This document shows, piece after piece, positions 1 to 6,456 of a stretch of DNA of 14,391 nt. Both the position numbers and the translations under genes were made by a program. The stretch's first letter is position 1. Every line of letters starts with the position of its first letter. Origin of the DNA: CAZYTO01 sp964650405 (GTDB lineage: Bacteria > Acidobacteriota > Thermoanaerobaculia > Gp7-AA8); assembly GCA_964650405.1 (NCBI GenBank), contig CAZYTO010000147.1:1-14391 (forward strand), read 5' to 3'. The notes beneath the pieces are model-generated. The model did not search any database and was not told where the DNA came from. It saw nothing but the letters and a program-made list of their open reading frames with translations.

Positions 1-13
1 ATGAGCACGAAAT

Positions 14-1477
14 TCATGGCATGCTCATGCAAGGGTGGCCCACCATGGTCGCAACGTGAGCGGCGGTGCCCACGGGGATTGCAGCCCAGACGATGATCCA
101 GACCACGCGCGGCAGAAACAATCCGGCCAGTGCGTCGGGGATCCCCAGGACGTCCAAATGCTGCTGGGGCCACCAGAAAAACTGCACGGCATACGCCTCA
201 GTGAGCTTCGGGATCTCCAGAAATGTGACCCGCAGGAACGCGCCCAGGCAGCCGGCCACCGCCATCGCTACTGCGGCGAGGAAGCTCATGACCGCCGCGC
301 CGCCCGCAGCGTGTCCCAGGGCGCGGAGCCGGCCGCGGCCGAAGCGGAGGATCGTGACGAGGACGGCGACCGCGGCGTAGGCGCCGTAGTCGATGCTCGT
401 CAGGCCCGCCAGCACCGCCAGCACGCCGGCCGCGGCCACCAGCCGGGGCTCGCGTCGCCGGAGGGAGGCAAGGCAACAGGCCAGTGCCGCAAATGCCGCC
501 AGCGGCCGGACCAGCGGCATCGTCTCGAGGGCGCTCAGGGCCACCGGGTACGCCGTCCCGGTCAGCATCATCGCTGCCGCCGCGAGGACCGTGAGGAGCG
601 CCGCCTCGCCCGAGCCCGTGAGCGCCAGCGCCACGGCATACAGCAGTGGCGCGTTGAGGAGGCCCAGCGACTGCCGCACGACGAGAACGGACCCGGCGTT
701 CGCGGCGCCCATGCGCATGACCACGTACTCGAGCAGGCCGTCGTTGAGAAAGCCGTGGCCGGGCACAATGTCGCGGTACGGTGTTTCGCCGCGCAGCATC
801 GCATCGGCGGGCGTCAGCCAGTGTCCGTCCTCGAAGATGTCGAGCCGGGGTACGCCCTCGGCGCGGAGAAACGACAGGCCGTAAGCAAGGGCGAGACAGA
901 AGAGCGGATAGAGCAGGTAGACGACCACGCGCCGGTGCCGGATGAGCAGGCGCTCGATCCGCGCCGCCAGCGCCACGCGAATGGCGACGACGATGGCCGC
1001 ACTGAGGGGCGCCGCGAGGACGAGCGGCAAGGGCAGGAACGCGAAGAGCGTCAGGAATGCGGGGATGAGGATCAGGTCACGTCGCGTGAAGCGCGGCCGG
1101 GCATCGCGCGCCAGGAACACCGCGGCAGCGAGAACGATCGGGAGGAAGACGACAGCCAGTATGTTGTCCGGCTCGACCGTCGCCATCCATAGGCCGGTGG
1201 CCAGTGCCGCTCCCGCAGCGGTGCGGCTCCAGCCGTTGAGGCGTTTCAACAATGGTGTGAGGAGAAGCGCGCCGGCGAACGGACCAACAATTGCCAGCAG
1301 CATCATCCGCATTGGGGTTCGCGCGTCGAGACCGTGCAGGAGCAGCGCGCCGGCAAGCTGGCCGGGATGCGGCGGTCCGATGGTCAGTGTTGCCAGGGAG
1401 ATGGCGCAGGCCAGACCCCATGCCGCCGCCGCAAGCGACAGGAATGGCGACATGCGGTGCGCCTTGGGGCGGTGCAT
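14..1477 (-). CDS. Multi-pass membrane protein, GT-C glycosyltransferase-like, probably 3'-truncated
   Basis: A 487-residue, strongly hydrophobic protein with about ten or more predicted membrane segments, for instance around residues 11-33, 57-78, 86-101, 105-122, 136-170, 184-204, 263-305 and 395-420. Between residues 212 and 241 lies an acidic loop (FEDGHW, then GETPYRD, then GHG) resembling the first extracytoplasmic loop of GT-C enzymes of the PMT/ArnT type, where acidic residues take part in lipid-linked sugar transfer. Here that loop follows some 200 residues of extra membrane helices, so the topology is not classical. A second in-frame ATG (1453) is an equally good start; neither has a clear ribosome site. 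It starts 27 bases after the Spy-like gene ends, so co-transcription is likely. The last residues (roughly 475-487) do not look like a natural continuation and the stop is 14 bases from the edge, so the true C-terminus may be missing. Substrate unknown. Confidence 0.7.
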   Translation of the reverse strand: MHRPKAHRMSPFLSLAAAAWGLACAISLATLTIGPPHPGQLAGALLLHGLDARTPMRMMLLAIVGPFAGALLLTPLLKRLNGWSRTAAGAALATGLWMATVEPDNILAVVFLPIVLAAAVFLARDARPRFTRRDLILIPAFLTLFAFLPLPLVLAAPLSAAIVVAIRVALAARIERLLIRHRRVVVYLLYPLFCLALAYGLSFLRAEGVPRLDIFEDGHWLTPADAMLRGETPYRDIVPGHGFLNDGLLEYVVMRMGAANAGSVLVVRQSLGLLNAPLLYAVALALTGSGEAALLTVLAAAAMMLTGTAYPVALSALETMPLVRPLAAFAALACCLASLRRREPRLVAAAGVLAVLAGLTSIDYGAYAAVAVLVTILRFGRGRLRALGHAAGGAAVMSFLAAVAMAVAGCLGAFLRVTFLEIPKLTEAYAVQFFWWPQQHLDVLGIPDALAGLFLPRVVWIIVWAAIPVGTAAHVATMVGHPCMSMP

Positions 1478-1504
1478 GTCGCCATTCTGTCAAACCGCCG
1501 TCGC

Positions 1505-1963
1505 TTATGGACGAGGCGGGCGCGGCGGGTGGGGCGGCATCGGCGGCCGCGCCGCGCGGAAAGCCTCGAACTTCGCCTTCTGATCGGCGGTGAGGAAGCT
1601 CTCGAGCGTCGTGTCGAGCGCATCGTGTTTGGCCGTGATCTGATCGTGGGTGTTGCGGATGTCGATCATCAGGTTGCCGAGGGCGGCGGCGTCCGTCGAC
1701 TTGGCATCCATCAGTTGCTCGAGTTGCTGGTGAGCCGCGTCGATGTGATCGCGCAGGGGCTTGATGCTGTCGTCGAACGACTGGCGCGCCGTCTGCCACT
1801 GCGTCTTCTGGTCTGCGGTCAGGCCGAGGTAGGTGACGAGGGGATCGCCGTTCCCCATGCGCTGCGGGGGAGGCGGACCGGGAGGGCCGGGCGGGACGGG
1901 TTGCGCCAGGGCGAGCGACCCGACGGCGAAGAGCAGGATTGCGGCATTGAGGAATCGGTTCAT
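1505..1963 (-). CDS. Spy/CpxP-like periplasmic LTxxQ protein
   Basis: A 152-residue exported protein. Residues 1-20 form a signal peptide (basic start, hydrophobic core, cleavage probably after ALA). Mature residues 21-35 are proline-rich, then comes a helical body with two LTxxQ motifs (LTADQ at 48-52 and 124-128), the hallmark of the Spy/CpxP/ZraP family, whose members act as ATP-independent periplasmic chaperones or as stress-sensor accessories. The C-terminus (137-152) is again proline-rich (PPMPPHPPRPPRP). The start at 1963 is chosen over an upstream in-frame ATG at 2023 because it is preceded by AAGGAG and begins the signal peptide. It is divergent from a histidine kinase/response regulator pair, as cpxP is from cpxRA in enterobacteria, so control by that system is a reasonable inference. 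Confidence 0.88.
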   Translation of the reverse strand: MNRFLNAAILLFAVGSLALAQPVPPGPPGPPPPQRMGNGDPLVTYLGLTADQKTQWQTARQSFDDSIKPLRDHIDAAHQQLEQLMDAKSTDAAALGNLMIDIRNTHDQITAKHDALDTTLESFLTADQKAKFEAFRAARPPMPPHPPRPPRP

Positions 1964-1974
1964 GGCCTGTGAAG

Positions 1975-1980
1975 CTCCTT
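1975..1980 (-). promoter_or_regulatory. Ribosome binding site of the Spy-like gene
   Basis: The minus strand reads AAGGAG, 11 bases upstream of the ATG at 1963. It decides the start in favour of 1963 rather than the in-frame ATG at 2023, which would place a polar stretch ahead of the signal peptide. Confidence 0.65.
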
Positions 1981-2035
1981 TCGATGCTGACACGATAGAG
2001 AGCCGGGCCGGGTCAGTCTTCACAGCGCCGCAAGC

Positions 2036-2054
2036 CGTTTGTAAGAAACGTAAA
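2036..2054. promoter_or_regulatory. Candidate operator between Spy-like gene and histidine kinase
   Basis: An AT-rich patch in the middle of the 146-base divergent gap. It holds a perfect 5-base inverted repeat, CGTTT-GTAAG-AAACG (2036-2050), and two overlapping direct half-sites, GTAAG (2041-2045) and GTAAA (2050-2054), with 9-base periodicity. The direct repeat resembles the enterobacterial CpxR box (two GTAAA half-sites about 10 bases apart), and OmpR-family regulators such as the one encoded next door usually bind tandem half-sites. The match is by eye only; the distance is one base shorter than the classical arrangement. Confidence 0.35.
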
Positions 2055-2109
2055 ACCTCAATTCCTGCGGGAGTTTGCGCGAATTGCGGATGCTAGACTC
2101 GCCGCACAC

Positions 2110-3903
2110 ATGCGGCGCTCCACCATCGGGTTCATTGCGCTCGTGGCGACGATGGTCGGCACGCTGGCTGTGCTGGCCACGCTGCAATTCCGGTGGCTGG
2201 GTGCGCTCAGCGACGCCGAGGCCCGGAGCATGCGCGGCGCCATGGAGCAGGCCACGCGGGAGATCGGTCAGGAGGTCGACCACGAGGTCAACCGCATCGC
2301 CGCCAACTTCCAGAACGCCGTGGCCGATCCACCGGAGCTGGCCCGGCATGCCCGCGAATGGCAGAGCAATGCCCGCGATGCCCGGCTGGTGCGCGAGTTC
2401 TACCTCGCCCAGCCCGAAAGGCCGGAGGGAGGGCTGCCGGCCCTGGCTCGCCTCCACGTCAGCGCCGGCTATCTCGTCGTCGTCCCCTGGCCCGCGGAGA
2501 TGAAGCCGGTGCAGACGCTGCTGACCACTCCGGAAACGGAGCAGCGTCCCCGTCCCCCCGTCATCACGTCGATCCCGGCGTTTCTCATGCCGGTGCGCCC
2601 GCTCGCACCGCGCCCCGAGCCTCCTCCTCCGCGCCGCCCGCCGTTTCTACGCGACGGTGACGACTTTCGTCCGCCGCCGCCCCCTCGGGATGGCGATGGC
2701 TTCCGGCCGCCACCGCCGGACGGCGACGGATTCCGCCCGCCGCCACCGCGGGAAGGGGACATCCTCCGGCAGCTTCCACCCGGCCGACGGAACGATGAGG
2801 TCCGGCAGCGTCCTTCGGGAGAGACGGTTGCCGGTGTGAGCAGCCTGCCGCTGGCAGGCCGCCGTCCGCCGCGTCCGGCCATCCTCATCGCCCGCCTCGA
2901 CGGCGACTACATCACGAAGACGCTCGTCCCCGATCTGGCGAAACGCTTCCTGCAGGGCGACTACGACGTGGCCGTGTTGCATGGGAACGAGCAGCCGCGG
3001 ATGCGGGTCGACGCCCAGACGCGCTTTCTGGCCATGCGGCCGCCGAACGAAGGGGGCGACCCGCCCTGGCGGCTCATCGTGCACCGGCGCGCCGGGGCCG
3101 TGAGCGATCTGGTCGAGCGCGCGCGGCAGCGCAACCTCATCGTCGGCGCGGCGGTGTTGTTCCTCCTCGCGGCGAGCATCGTGCTCCTGGCCGTGCTGAT
3201 GCGCCGGGCCGAGCGCCTGCGGCTGCAGCAGATCGAGTTCGTGGCCGGCATCACCCACGAGCTCAACACACCCATCGCCGCGGTCAGCTCGGCGGGGCAG
3301 AACCTGGCGGATGGGATCGTGCGCGAGCCGGCCCAGGTGGCGAAGTACGGATCCATGATCGCGAAGGAAGCGAGACGGCTTTCGGACACGGTGGCCCAGG
3401 TGCTCGATTTCGCCGGCATGCAGCGGCGCGACCGCGCCCCGCGGCGCGAGACCATCGACGTGGCCTCCATGATCGGCGAGGCCGTGGCCCAATGCCGTTG
3501 GCTGGCCGAGGAGCACGGGGTGTCGCTGGAAGAACAGGTGCCGGGCGAGCTTCCGGCGGTCGACGGCGATCCGCTGGCGCTGACGCGCGCCGTGCAGAAC
3601 CTCATCGCCAATGCCATCCGCCACGGCGCGGATGGGAAGTGGGTGGGCGTCTCCGCGCAGCGCGACGGGAACCAGGTGCTCATCCGCGTCGAGGATCGCG
3701 GGCCGGGCATCGCCGCGCGCGACGCGCGCCACATCTTCGAGCCCTTCTACCGCGGCCGGCATTCGACGAAGATCCGCGGGAGCGGCCTAGGCCTGTCGAT
3801 CGTGAAGCGCGTCGCCGTCGCCCACGGCGGGAGCGTCCGGCTGGAGAAGCGGACCGTCGGCGCGGCCTTCGTCCTGGCCCTGCCGGAGGTACAGCATGCC
3901 TGA
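2110..3903 (+). CDS. Membrane sensor histidine kinase with proline-rich extracytoplasmic domain
   Basis: A 597-residue class I histidine kinase. There is a membrane helix at about 7-29, a periplasmic region 30-340, and a second helix at about 343-364. The cytoplasmic part carries the H-box ITHELNTP with phospho-acceptor His383, N-box NLIAN (497-501), D-box EDRGPG (528-533), F-box FEPFY (543-547) and G2 box GSGLGLSIV (557-565). No HAMP domain is evident; the helix runs directly into the HisKA domain. The periplasmic sensor has a proline-rich insert at about 145-250, including three DGDxFRPPPP repeats (182-213). No strong ribosome site precedes the ATG at 2110, but the start fits the first membrane helix. 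The stop overlaps the regulator gene by 8 bases, indicating translational coupling. The likely partner and feedback protein are the neighbouring regulator and Spy-like protein. Confidence 0.93.
   Translation: MRRSTIGFIALVATMVGTLAVLATLQFRWLGALSDAEARSMRGAMEQATREIGQEVDHEVNRIAANFQNAVADPPELARHAREWQSNARDARLVREFYLAQPERPEGGLPALARLHVSAGYLVVVPWPAEMKPVQTLLTTPETEQRPRPPVITSIPAFLMPVRPLAPRPEPPPPRRPPFLRDGDDFRPPPPPRDGDGFRPPPPDGDGFRPPPPREGDILRQLPPGRRNDEVRQRPSGETVAGVSSLPLAGRRPPRPAILIARLDGDYITKTLVPDLAKRFLQGDYDVAVLHGNEQPRMRVDAQTRFLAMRPPNEGGDPPWRLIVHRRAGAVSDLVERARQRNLIVGAAVLFLLAASIVLLAVLMRRAERLRLQQIEFVAGITHELNTPIAAVSSAGQNLADGIVREPAQVAKYGSMIAKEARRLSDTVAQVLDFAGMQRRDRAPRRETIDVASMIGEAVAQCRWLAEEHGVSLEEQVPGELPAVDGDPLALTRAVQNLIANAIRHGADGKWVGVSAQRDGNQVLIRVEDRGPGIAARDARHIFEPFYRGRHSTKIRGSGLGLSIVKRVAVAHGGSVRLEKRTVGAAFVLALPEVQHA
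2650..2760 (+). repeat. In-gene repeat coding for DGDxFRPPPP units
   Basis: Within the histidine kinase gene, three consecutive degenerate units encode DGDDFRPPPP, DGDGFRPPPP and DGDGFRPPPP, followed by a partial fourth (REGD). The units are separated by zero to three residues. They lie in the periplasmic sensor domain. Polyproline runs of this length usually depend on elongation factor P for translation. Confidence 0.75.
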
Positions 3904-4585
3904 CCGGCGCATCCTGGTCGTGGAGGACGAGGAGAGCCTCGTGCTCACCCTGCAGGACCGCCTGACGGCGGAGGGCTACGCGGTGGACGTGGCCATGGAC
4001 GGCGACACGGCGTTCGAGACCGCCACCCGTTCGCTCTTCGACCTCATCCTGCTCGACGTGGCCCTTCCCGGACGCAGCGGCTTCGACGTCTGCCGCGACA
4101 TCCGTGCTCATGGCGTGCAGACGCCCGTGCTGATGCTCACTGCGCGCGGCCAGGTCATCGACCGCGTCCTCGGCCTGAAGCTCGGCGCGGACGACTACCT
4201 CACCAAGCCGTTCGACGCGGCGGAGCTGCTGGCGCGCATCGAGGCGCTGCTCCGCCGCTCCCGCACCGTCGAGGGGAAGGGCGCCGACGGTTACGCTTTC
4301 GGCGACGTGCGCATCGACTTCCGCGGCGCCGTCGTCCTGCGCGACGGCCGGGCCGTCGAGATCTCCGGGCTCGAATTCAAGCTCCTGCGCTACTTCGTCG
4401 AGCATCGCGGCGCGCTCGTTACGCGCGATGAGCTGCTGGAGAAGGTGTGGGGCTACGAAGCCATGCCCGTCACCCGGACCGTCGACGTGCACGTGGCCGC
4501 CCTGCGGCAGAAGCTGGAGCGCAACGCCTCGAAGCCGGAGTTCTTCGTGACCGTGCACGGCCTCGGGTACAAGTTCGTGGGGTAG
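3896..4585 (+). CDS. OmpR/PhoB-family response regulator
   Basis: A 229-residue two-domain regulator. The receiver domain (about 4-118) has the acidic pair at 10-12 (EDE), phospho-acceptor Asp54 in LLDVALPG, Thr82 and Lys104 in the KPF motif. The winged-helix DNA-binding domain (about 133-229) ends in the typical RTVDVHVAALRQKL helix and the GLGYKFVG hairpin. The start is supported by GGAGG at 3885-3889, six bases upstream, and by the 8-base overlap with the kinase stop. It should be phosphorylated by the kinase encoded just before it and bind tandem half-sites; the divergent gap upstream of the kinase holds a candidate. The gene is followed by 87 bases and a convergent gene of different base composition. 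Confidence 0.96.
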   Translation: MPDRRILVVEDEESLVLTLQDRLTAEGYAVDVAMDGDTAFETATRSLFDLILLDVALPGRSGFDVCRDIRAHGVQTPVLMLTARGQVIDRVLGLKLGADDYLTKPFDAAELLARIEALLRRSRTVEGKGADGYAFGDVRIDFRGAVVLRDGRAVEISGLEFKLLRYFVEHRGALVTRDELLEKVWGYEAMPVTRTVDVHVAALRQKLERNASKPEFFVTVHGLGYKFVG

Positions 4586-4611
4586 TACTCCTGCCAGGTT
4601 CAGTATTTTCA

Positions 4612-4634
4612 GCAAGTCCTTCAACGAGACTTGC
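4612..4634. repeat. Small inverted repeat in the convergent gap
   Basis: GCAAGTC (4612-4618) and GACTTGC (4628-4634) form a perfect 7-base stem with a 9-base loop, 27 bases after the response regulator stop. Neither side is followed by a convincing T-run in the transcribed sense (AAATTC on one side, GAAAATA on the other), so an intrinsic terminator is only weakly supported. Confidence 0.3.
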
Positions 4635-4672
4635 AAATTCCGTCTGTCTCTGGCCTGGTGAAGCGCCGACAA

Positions 4673-5653
4673 CTAAAGGCGAGAACGATGGTAGTGGCGG
4701 GAGTCTATGCCCAGGCGCTGGAGCATTTTATGGAAAGTGACGCGACTGAGGCCGAGTATCTTCGCTGCCGAAGACGCGTTCCCGCCTGTGTGCACTAATG
4801 TCGCGATGATCTGATCACGTGACCGTGCGTTGATCATGGCACGAAGCGTACCTGGCTCTGGTATGTGTTGTGATTCGGCCGAAGAATCAGGGGACGGCTC
4901 TGGTAGCGGAAGGTTTAAGTCATCGCCTTCTTGCACCACTACAGTTCGTCGAGCACCTTGCCACATGTACTCGACGATCAGATCTTTACGTGAGTTTGGA
5001 CACGGGTCGCCTCCCAGTTGATTGCCAACGTAAGCGTGAAGTTGGTCGCCCTTTACGAGGTTGTTTAGCTTGCGTGCCACATTAATCCGGTGGTCACGCA
5101 ACCCATAGAGCGCGCCGATCACAACTAACCGCGCATCCTGCTCGCCTCTGCGTGTCCGTCGCTTCTTTGCTTGCGCCGTCTGAGGTGGTTTAATGACTAG
5201 ATGATCGCGGACTTCCTGACAGAAGGGTCCGAGCGCAGCACGCAAATTGCCGTCAGATCGGTTTGGGTTGAAGCGTCCGGTCGTTATTCCCAGCAAATCT
5301 GATGGAATGCGCATTGCCTTTGCGTTCTTGGGCACAACTACAAAGGTGTGGTCTTCACCGAGCTTACCCATGAATAGGCCTAGCTCAAAGATCACGTTGT
5401 CCCTCACGGACGAGAATTCCTTTCCGCGCAGACGCACTATGTCATCATCTGAGAACACGAAGATCGCCACATCGGTCTCTTTCAGTCTAGCCGTCAGGCT
5501 AACCAACGTGCTCTTTGTTAGGCGGAAAACGTTCTGGTCCCACACGGTGACATCGGCGTCGTCATCAAGATTTTGCTGAATCGCATAGGCGATTCGCCGT
5601 CCCTCCGACGAGGATCCTATGAAGATCCGAGGCCGAACAGAGCGCTTTCGCAT
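4673..5653 (-). CDS. TIR-like domain / DUF3395-like domain / Fis-type HTH fusion protein
   Basis: A 326-residue protein with three parts. Residues 8-152 are a TIR-like nucleotide-binding domain of the PF10137 (CAP12/Pycsar-effector TIR) type: RPRIFIGSSSEG at the N-terminus, VTVWDQ (35-40), IFVFSDDD (64-71) and RDNVIFELGLFMGKLG (84-99), where Glu90 is the candidate NADase residue. Residues 160-172 are a basic linker. Residues 175-250 resemble the DUF3395 (DnaJ C11 C-terminal) module: ALYG, the NLVKGDQLHAYV segment, LGGDPCPNSRKDLIVEY. Residues 272-316 are a Fis/NtrC-type helix-turn-helix (TGGNASSAAKILGLSRVTFHKML). Such TIR domains normally act as effectors joined to nucleotide sensors; the DNA-binding end suggests transcription control instead. 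G+C is only about 50-57% in sampled stretches, well below the neighbours, suggesting transfer. The ATG at 5653 lacks a clear ribosome site but matches the domain's N-terminus. Function unknown; domain calls are by motif. Confidence 0.82.
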   Translation of the reverse strand: MRKRSVRPRIFIGSSSEGRRIAYAIQQNLDDDADVTVWDQNVFRLTKSTLVSLTARLKETDVAIFVFSDDDIVRLRGKEFSSVRDNVIFELGLFMGKLGEDHTFVVVPKNAKAMRIPSDLLGITTGRFNPNRSDGNLRAALGPFCQEVRDHLVIKPPQTAQAKKRRTRRGEQDARLVVIGALYGLRDHRINVARKLNNLVKGDQLHAYVGNQLGGDPCPNSRKDLIVEYMWQGARRTVVVQEGDDLNLPLPEPSPDSSAESQHIPEPGTLRAMINARSRDQIIATLVHTGGNASSAAKILGLSRVTFHKMLQRLGIDSRHYHRSRL

Positions 5654-5720
5654 TGTTTTCGTAGGGTCTCACAACGGTCTCTCGTCGGCAATCATCGGCC
5701 AAGCCAAGGTTGTTGGACGC

Positions 5721-5744
5721 ATATCCAGTCGTCAGGATGGATAT
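5721..5744. promoter_or_regulatory. Inverted repeat upstream of the TIR-Fis gene, candidate operator
   Basis: ATATCCA (5721-5727) and TGGATAT (5738-5744) form a perfect 7-base dyad with a 10-base centre. The site lies 68 bases upstream of the TIR-Fis start and four bases beyond the tsaE stop. There is no T-run on the minus strand after it, which argues against an intrinsic terminator. Fis-type helix-turn-helix proteins bind dyad sites, so autoregulation by the encoded protein is a plausible inference. Confidence 0.35.
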
Positions 5745-5747
5745 CGC

Positions 5748-6173
5748 TCAGATCTCAGCGCTGACGACCCGCGACTCGTCCGGCTGCACGTCGATGCGGA
5801 TCTCGACGTGCGCGTCCTCGAATTCGGCGAAGGCTTCCTTCGGCCATTCGATCAGCTTCACGCCGGGGCCGGCCAGCATTTCGGGGATGCCGATCTCCAG
5901 CCACTCGCGCCGATTCTCCGAAAGGCGATAACTGTCGATGTGGATGACGGGTGGGCGGCCGGGGATGGGGTATTCGTGGACGATGGCGAAGGAGGGTGAC
6001 GCCACCTCGCGCGGGTCGGCGCCCAGTTCTGAGGCGATGACGCGTGCCAGGAACGTCTTTCCGGCGCCGAGGTCGCCGACGAGGTGAACAACCGTGTCCG
6101 GGCCGAGCGAACGGGCGATCTCACGGCCGGCGGCGGCCGTCTCCGATTCGTTGTGGCAGAGGAACTGTTTCAC
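5748..6173 (-). CDS. tsaE: tRNA threonylcarbamoyladenosine biosynthesis ATPase TsaE
   Basis: A 141-residue P-loop ATPase of the TsaE (YjeE) family, which works with TsaB and TsaD to put threonylcarbamoyl on A37 of ANN-decoding tRNAs in the cytoplasm. It has Walker A GDLGAGKT (33-40), the SPSF motif (59-62, usually SPTF), HIDSYRL (78-84) and the LIEWPKE motif (107-113). The start is taken as GTG at 6173, matching normal family length (about 140-155); the frame stays open upstream but runs through the preceding antitoxin-like gene. It follows that gene by 31 bases. Pairing with nnrD is common in bacteria (yjeF-yjeE), here interrupted by one small gene. The high G+C contrasts with the genes on both sides. 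No tsaB or tsaD is in the window. Confidence 0.94.
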   Translation of the reverse strand: MKQFLCHNESETAAAGREIARSLGPDTVVHLVGDLGAGKTFLARVIASELGADPREVASPSFAIVHEYPIPGRPPVIHIDSYRLSENRREWLEIGIPEMLAGPGVKLIEWPKEAFAEFEDAHVEIRIDVQPDESRVVSAEI

Positions 6174-6204
6174 GGCGCGATTATGGCGTTGTCTGTCCGT
6201 GAGT

Positions 6205-6441
6205 TCACCACTCAGTTCTCTCCAGGATGCGACGTGCAGCCGCGTCGGCAAACTTGTCACTTGGATCTTCGATATCGTCGAGCGCTCGATTGATCGCTTC
6301 AGTGACACCGTCTTGATCGTGGCGCGCCAAGTATTCACGGAGTGCTGCGCTGATTACCTCTTCGAAGGATTTCTTCCTGCGTCGAGCAACTCGTCGTACG
6401 CCTTCGAGAATCTCATCCGGTATCGATAGAACAATCTTCAT
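6205..6441 (-). CDS. Ribbon-helix-helix antitoxin-like protein, no toxin partner
   Basis: A 78-residue protein. The N-terminus MKIVLSIPDEI is the DNA-contacting strand of a ribbon-helix-helix fold, followed by two helices (about 10-40: LEGVRRVARRRKKSFEEVISAALREYLARH). The tail (44-78, DGVTEAINRALDDIEDPSD ... ILERTEW) resembles the toxin-binding C-terminus of MazE/ChpI-type antitoxins, which often end in Trp just before a MazF/PemK toxin gene. Here only 31 bases separate its stop from tsaE, so no toxin follows, and upstream is nnrD. It is therefore either an orphan antitoxin or a stand-alone regulator. Sampled G+C is about 53-58%, lower than its neighbours. GGAAAAG lies upstream of the ATG at a workable distance. 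Confidence 0.8.
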   Translation of the reverse strand: MKIVLSIPDEILEGVRRVARRRKKSFEEVISAALREYLARHDQDGVTEAINRALDDIEDPSDKFADAAARRILERTEW

Positions 6442-6456
6442 ATCGGCTTTTCCGTG

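Noticed and set aside
35..1192. A 385-codon open frame on the + strand opposite the membrane protein gene.
   Set aside because: Its product is Arg/Asp/Glu/Gln/His-rich and without family motifs, as expected for the antisense of a high-GC membrane gene; the minus frame has clear helices and a GT-C-like loop.
2647..3762. A 371-codon minus-strand frame inside the histidine kinase gene.
   Set aside because: It is antisense to all kinase motifs, has low-complexity His/Arg/Asp composition, and no ribosome site.
4612..4634. An intrinsic terminator for the response regulator or the TIR-Fis gene.
   Set aside because: The stem is only seven bases and no T-run follows in either direction, so it is listed only as an inverted repeat.
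3680..4672. A 330-codon minus-strand frame opposite the response regulator.
   Set aside because: The + frame carries a complete receiver and winged-helix domain; the minus frame is a composition shadow with no recognisable domain.
6174..6204. A toxin partner for the antitoxin-like gene.
   Set aside because: Only 31 bases lie before tsaE and the upstream neighbour is nnrD, so no toxin gene fits on either side.
5748..6338. A longer TsaE starting at the ATG at 6338.
   Set aside because: The extra 55 residues overlap the antitoxin-like gene in another frame and exceed normal TsaE length; GTG at 6173 fits the family.
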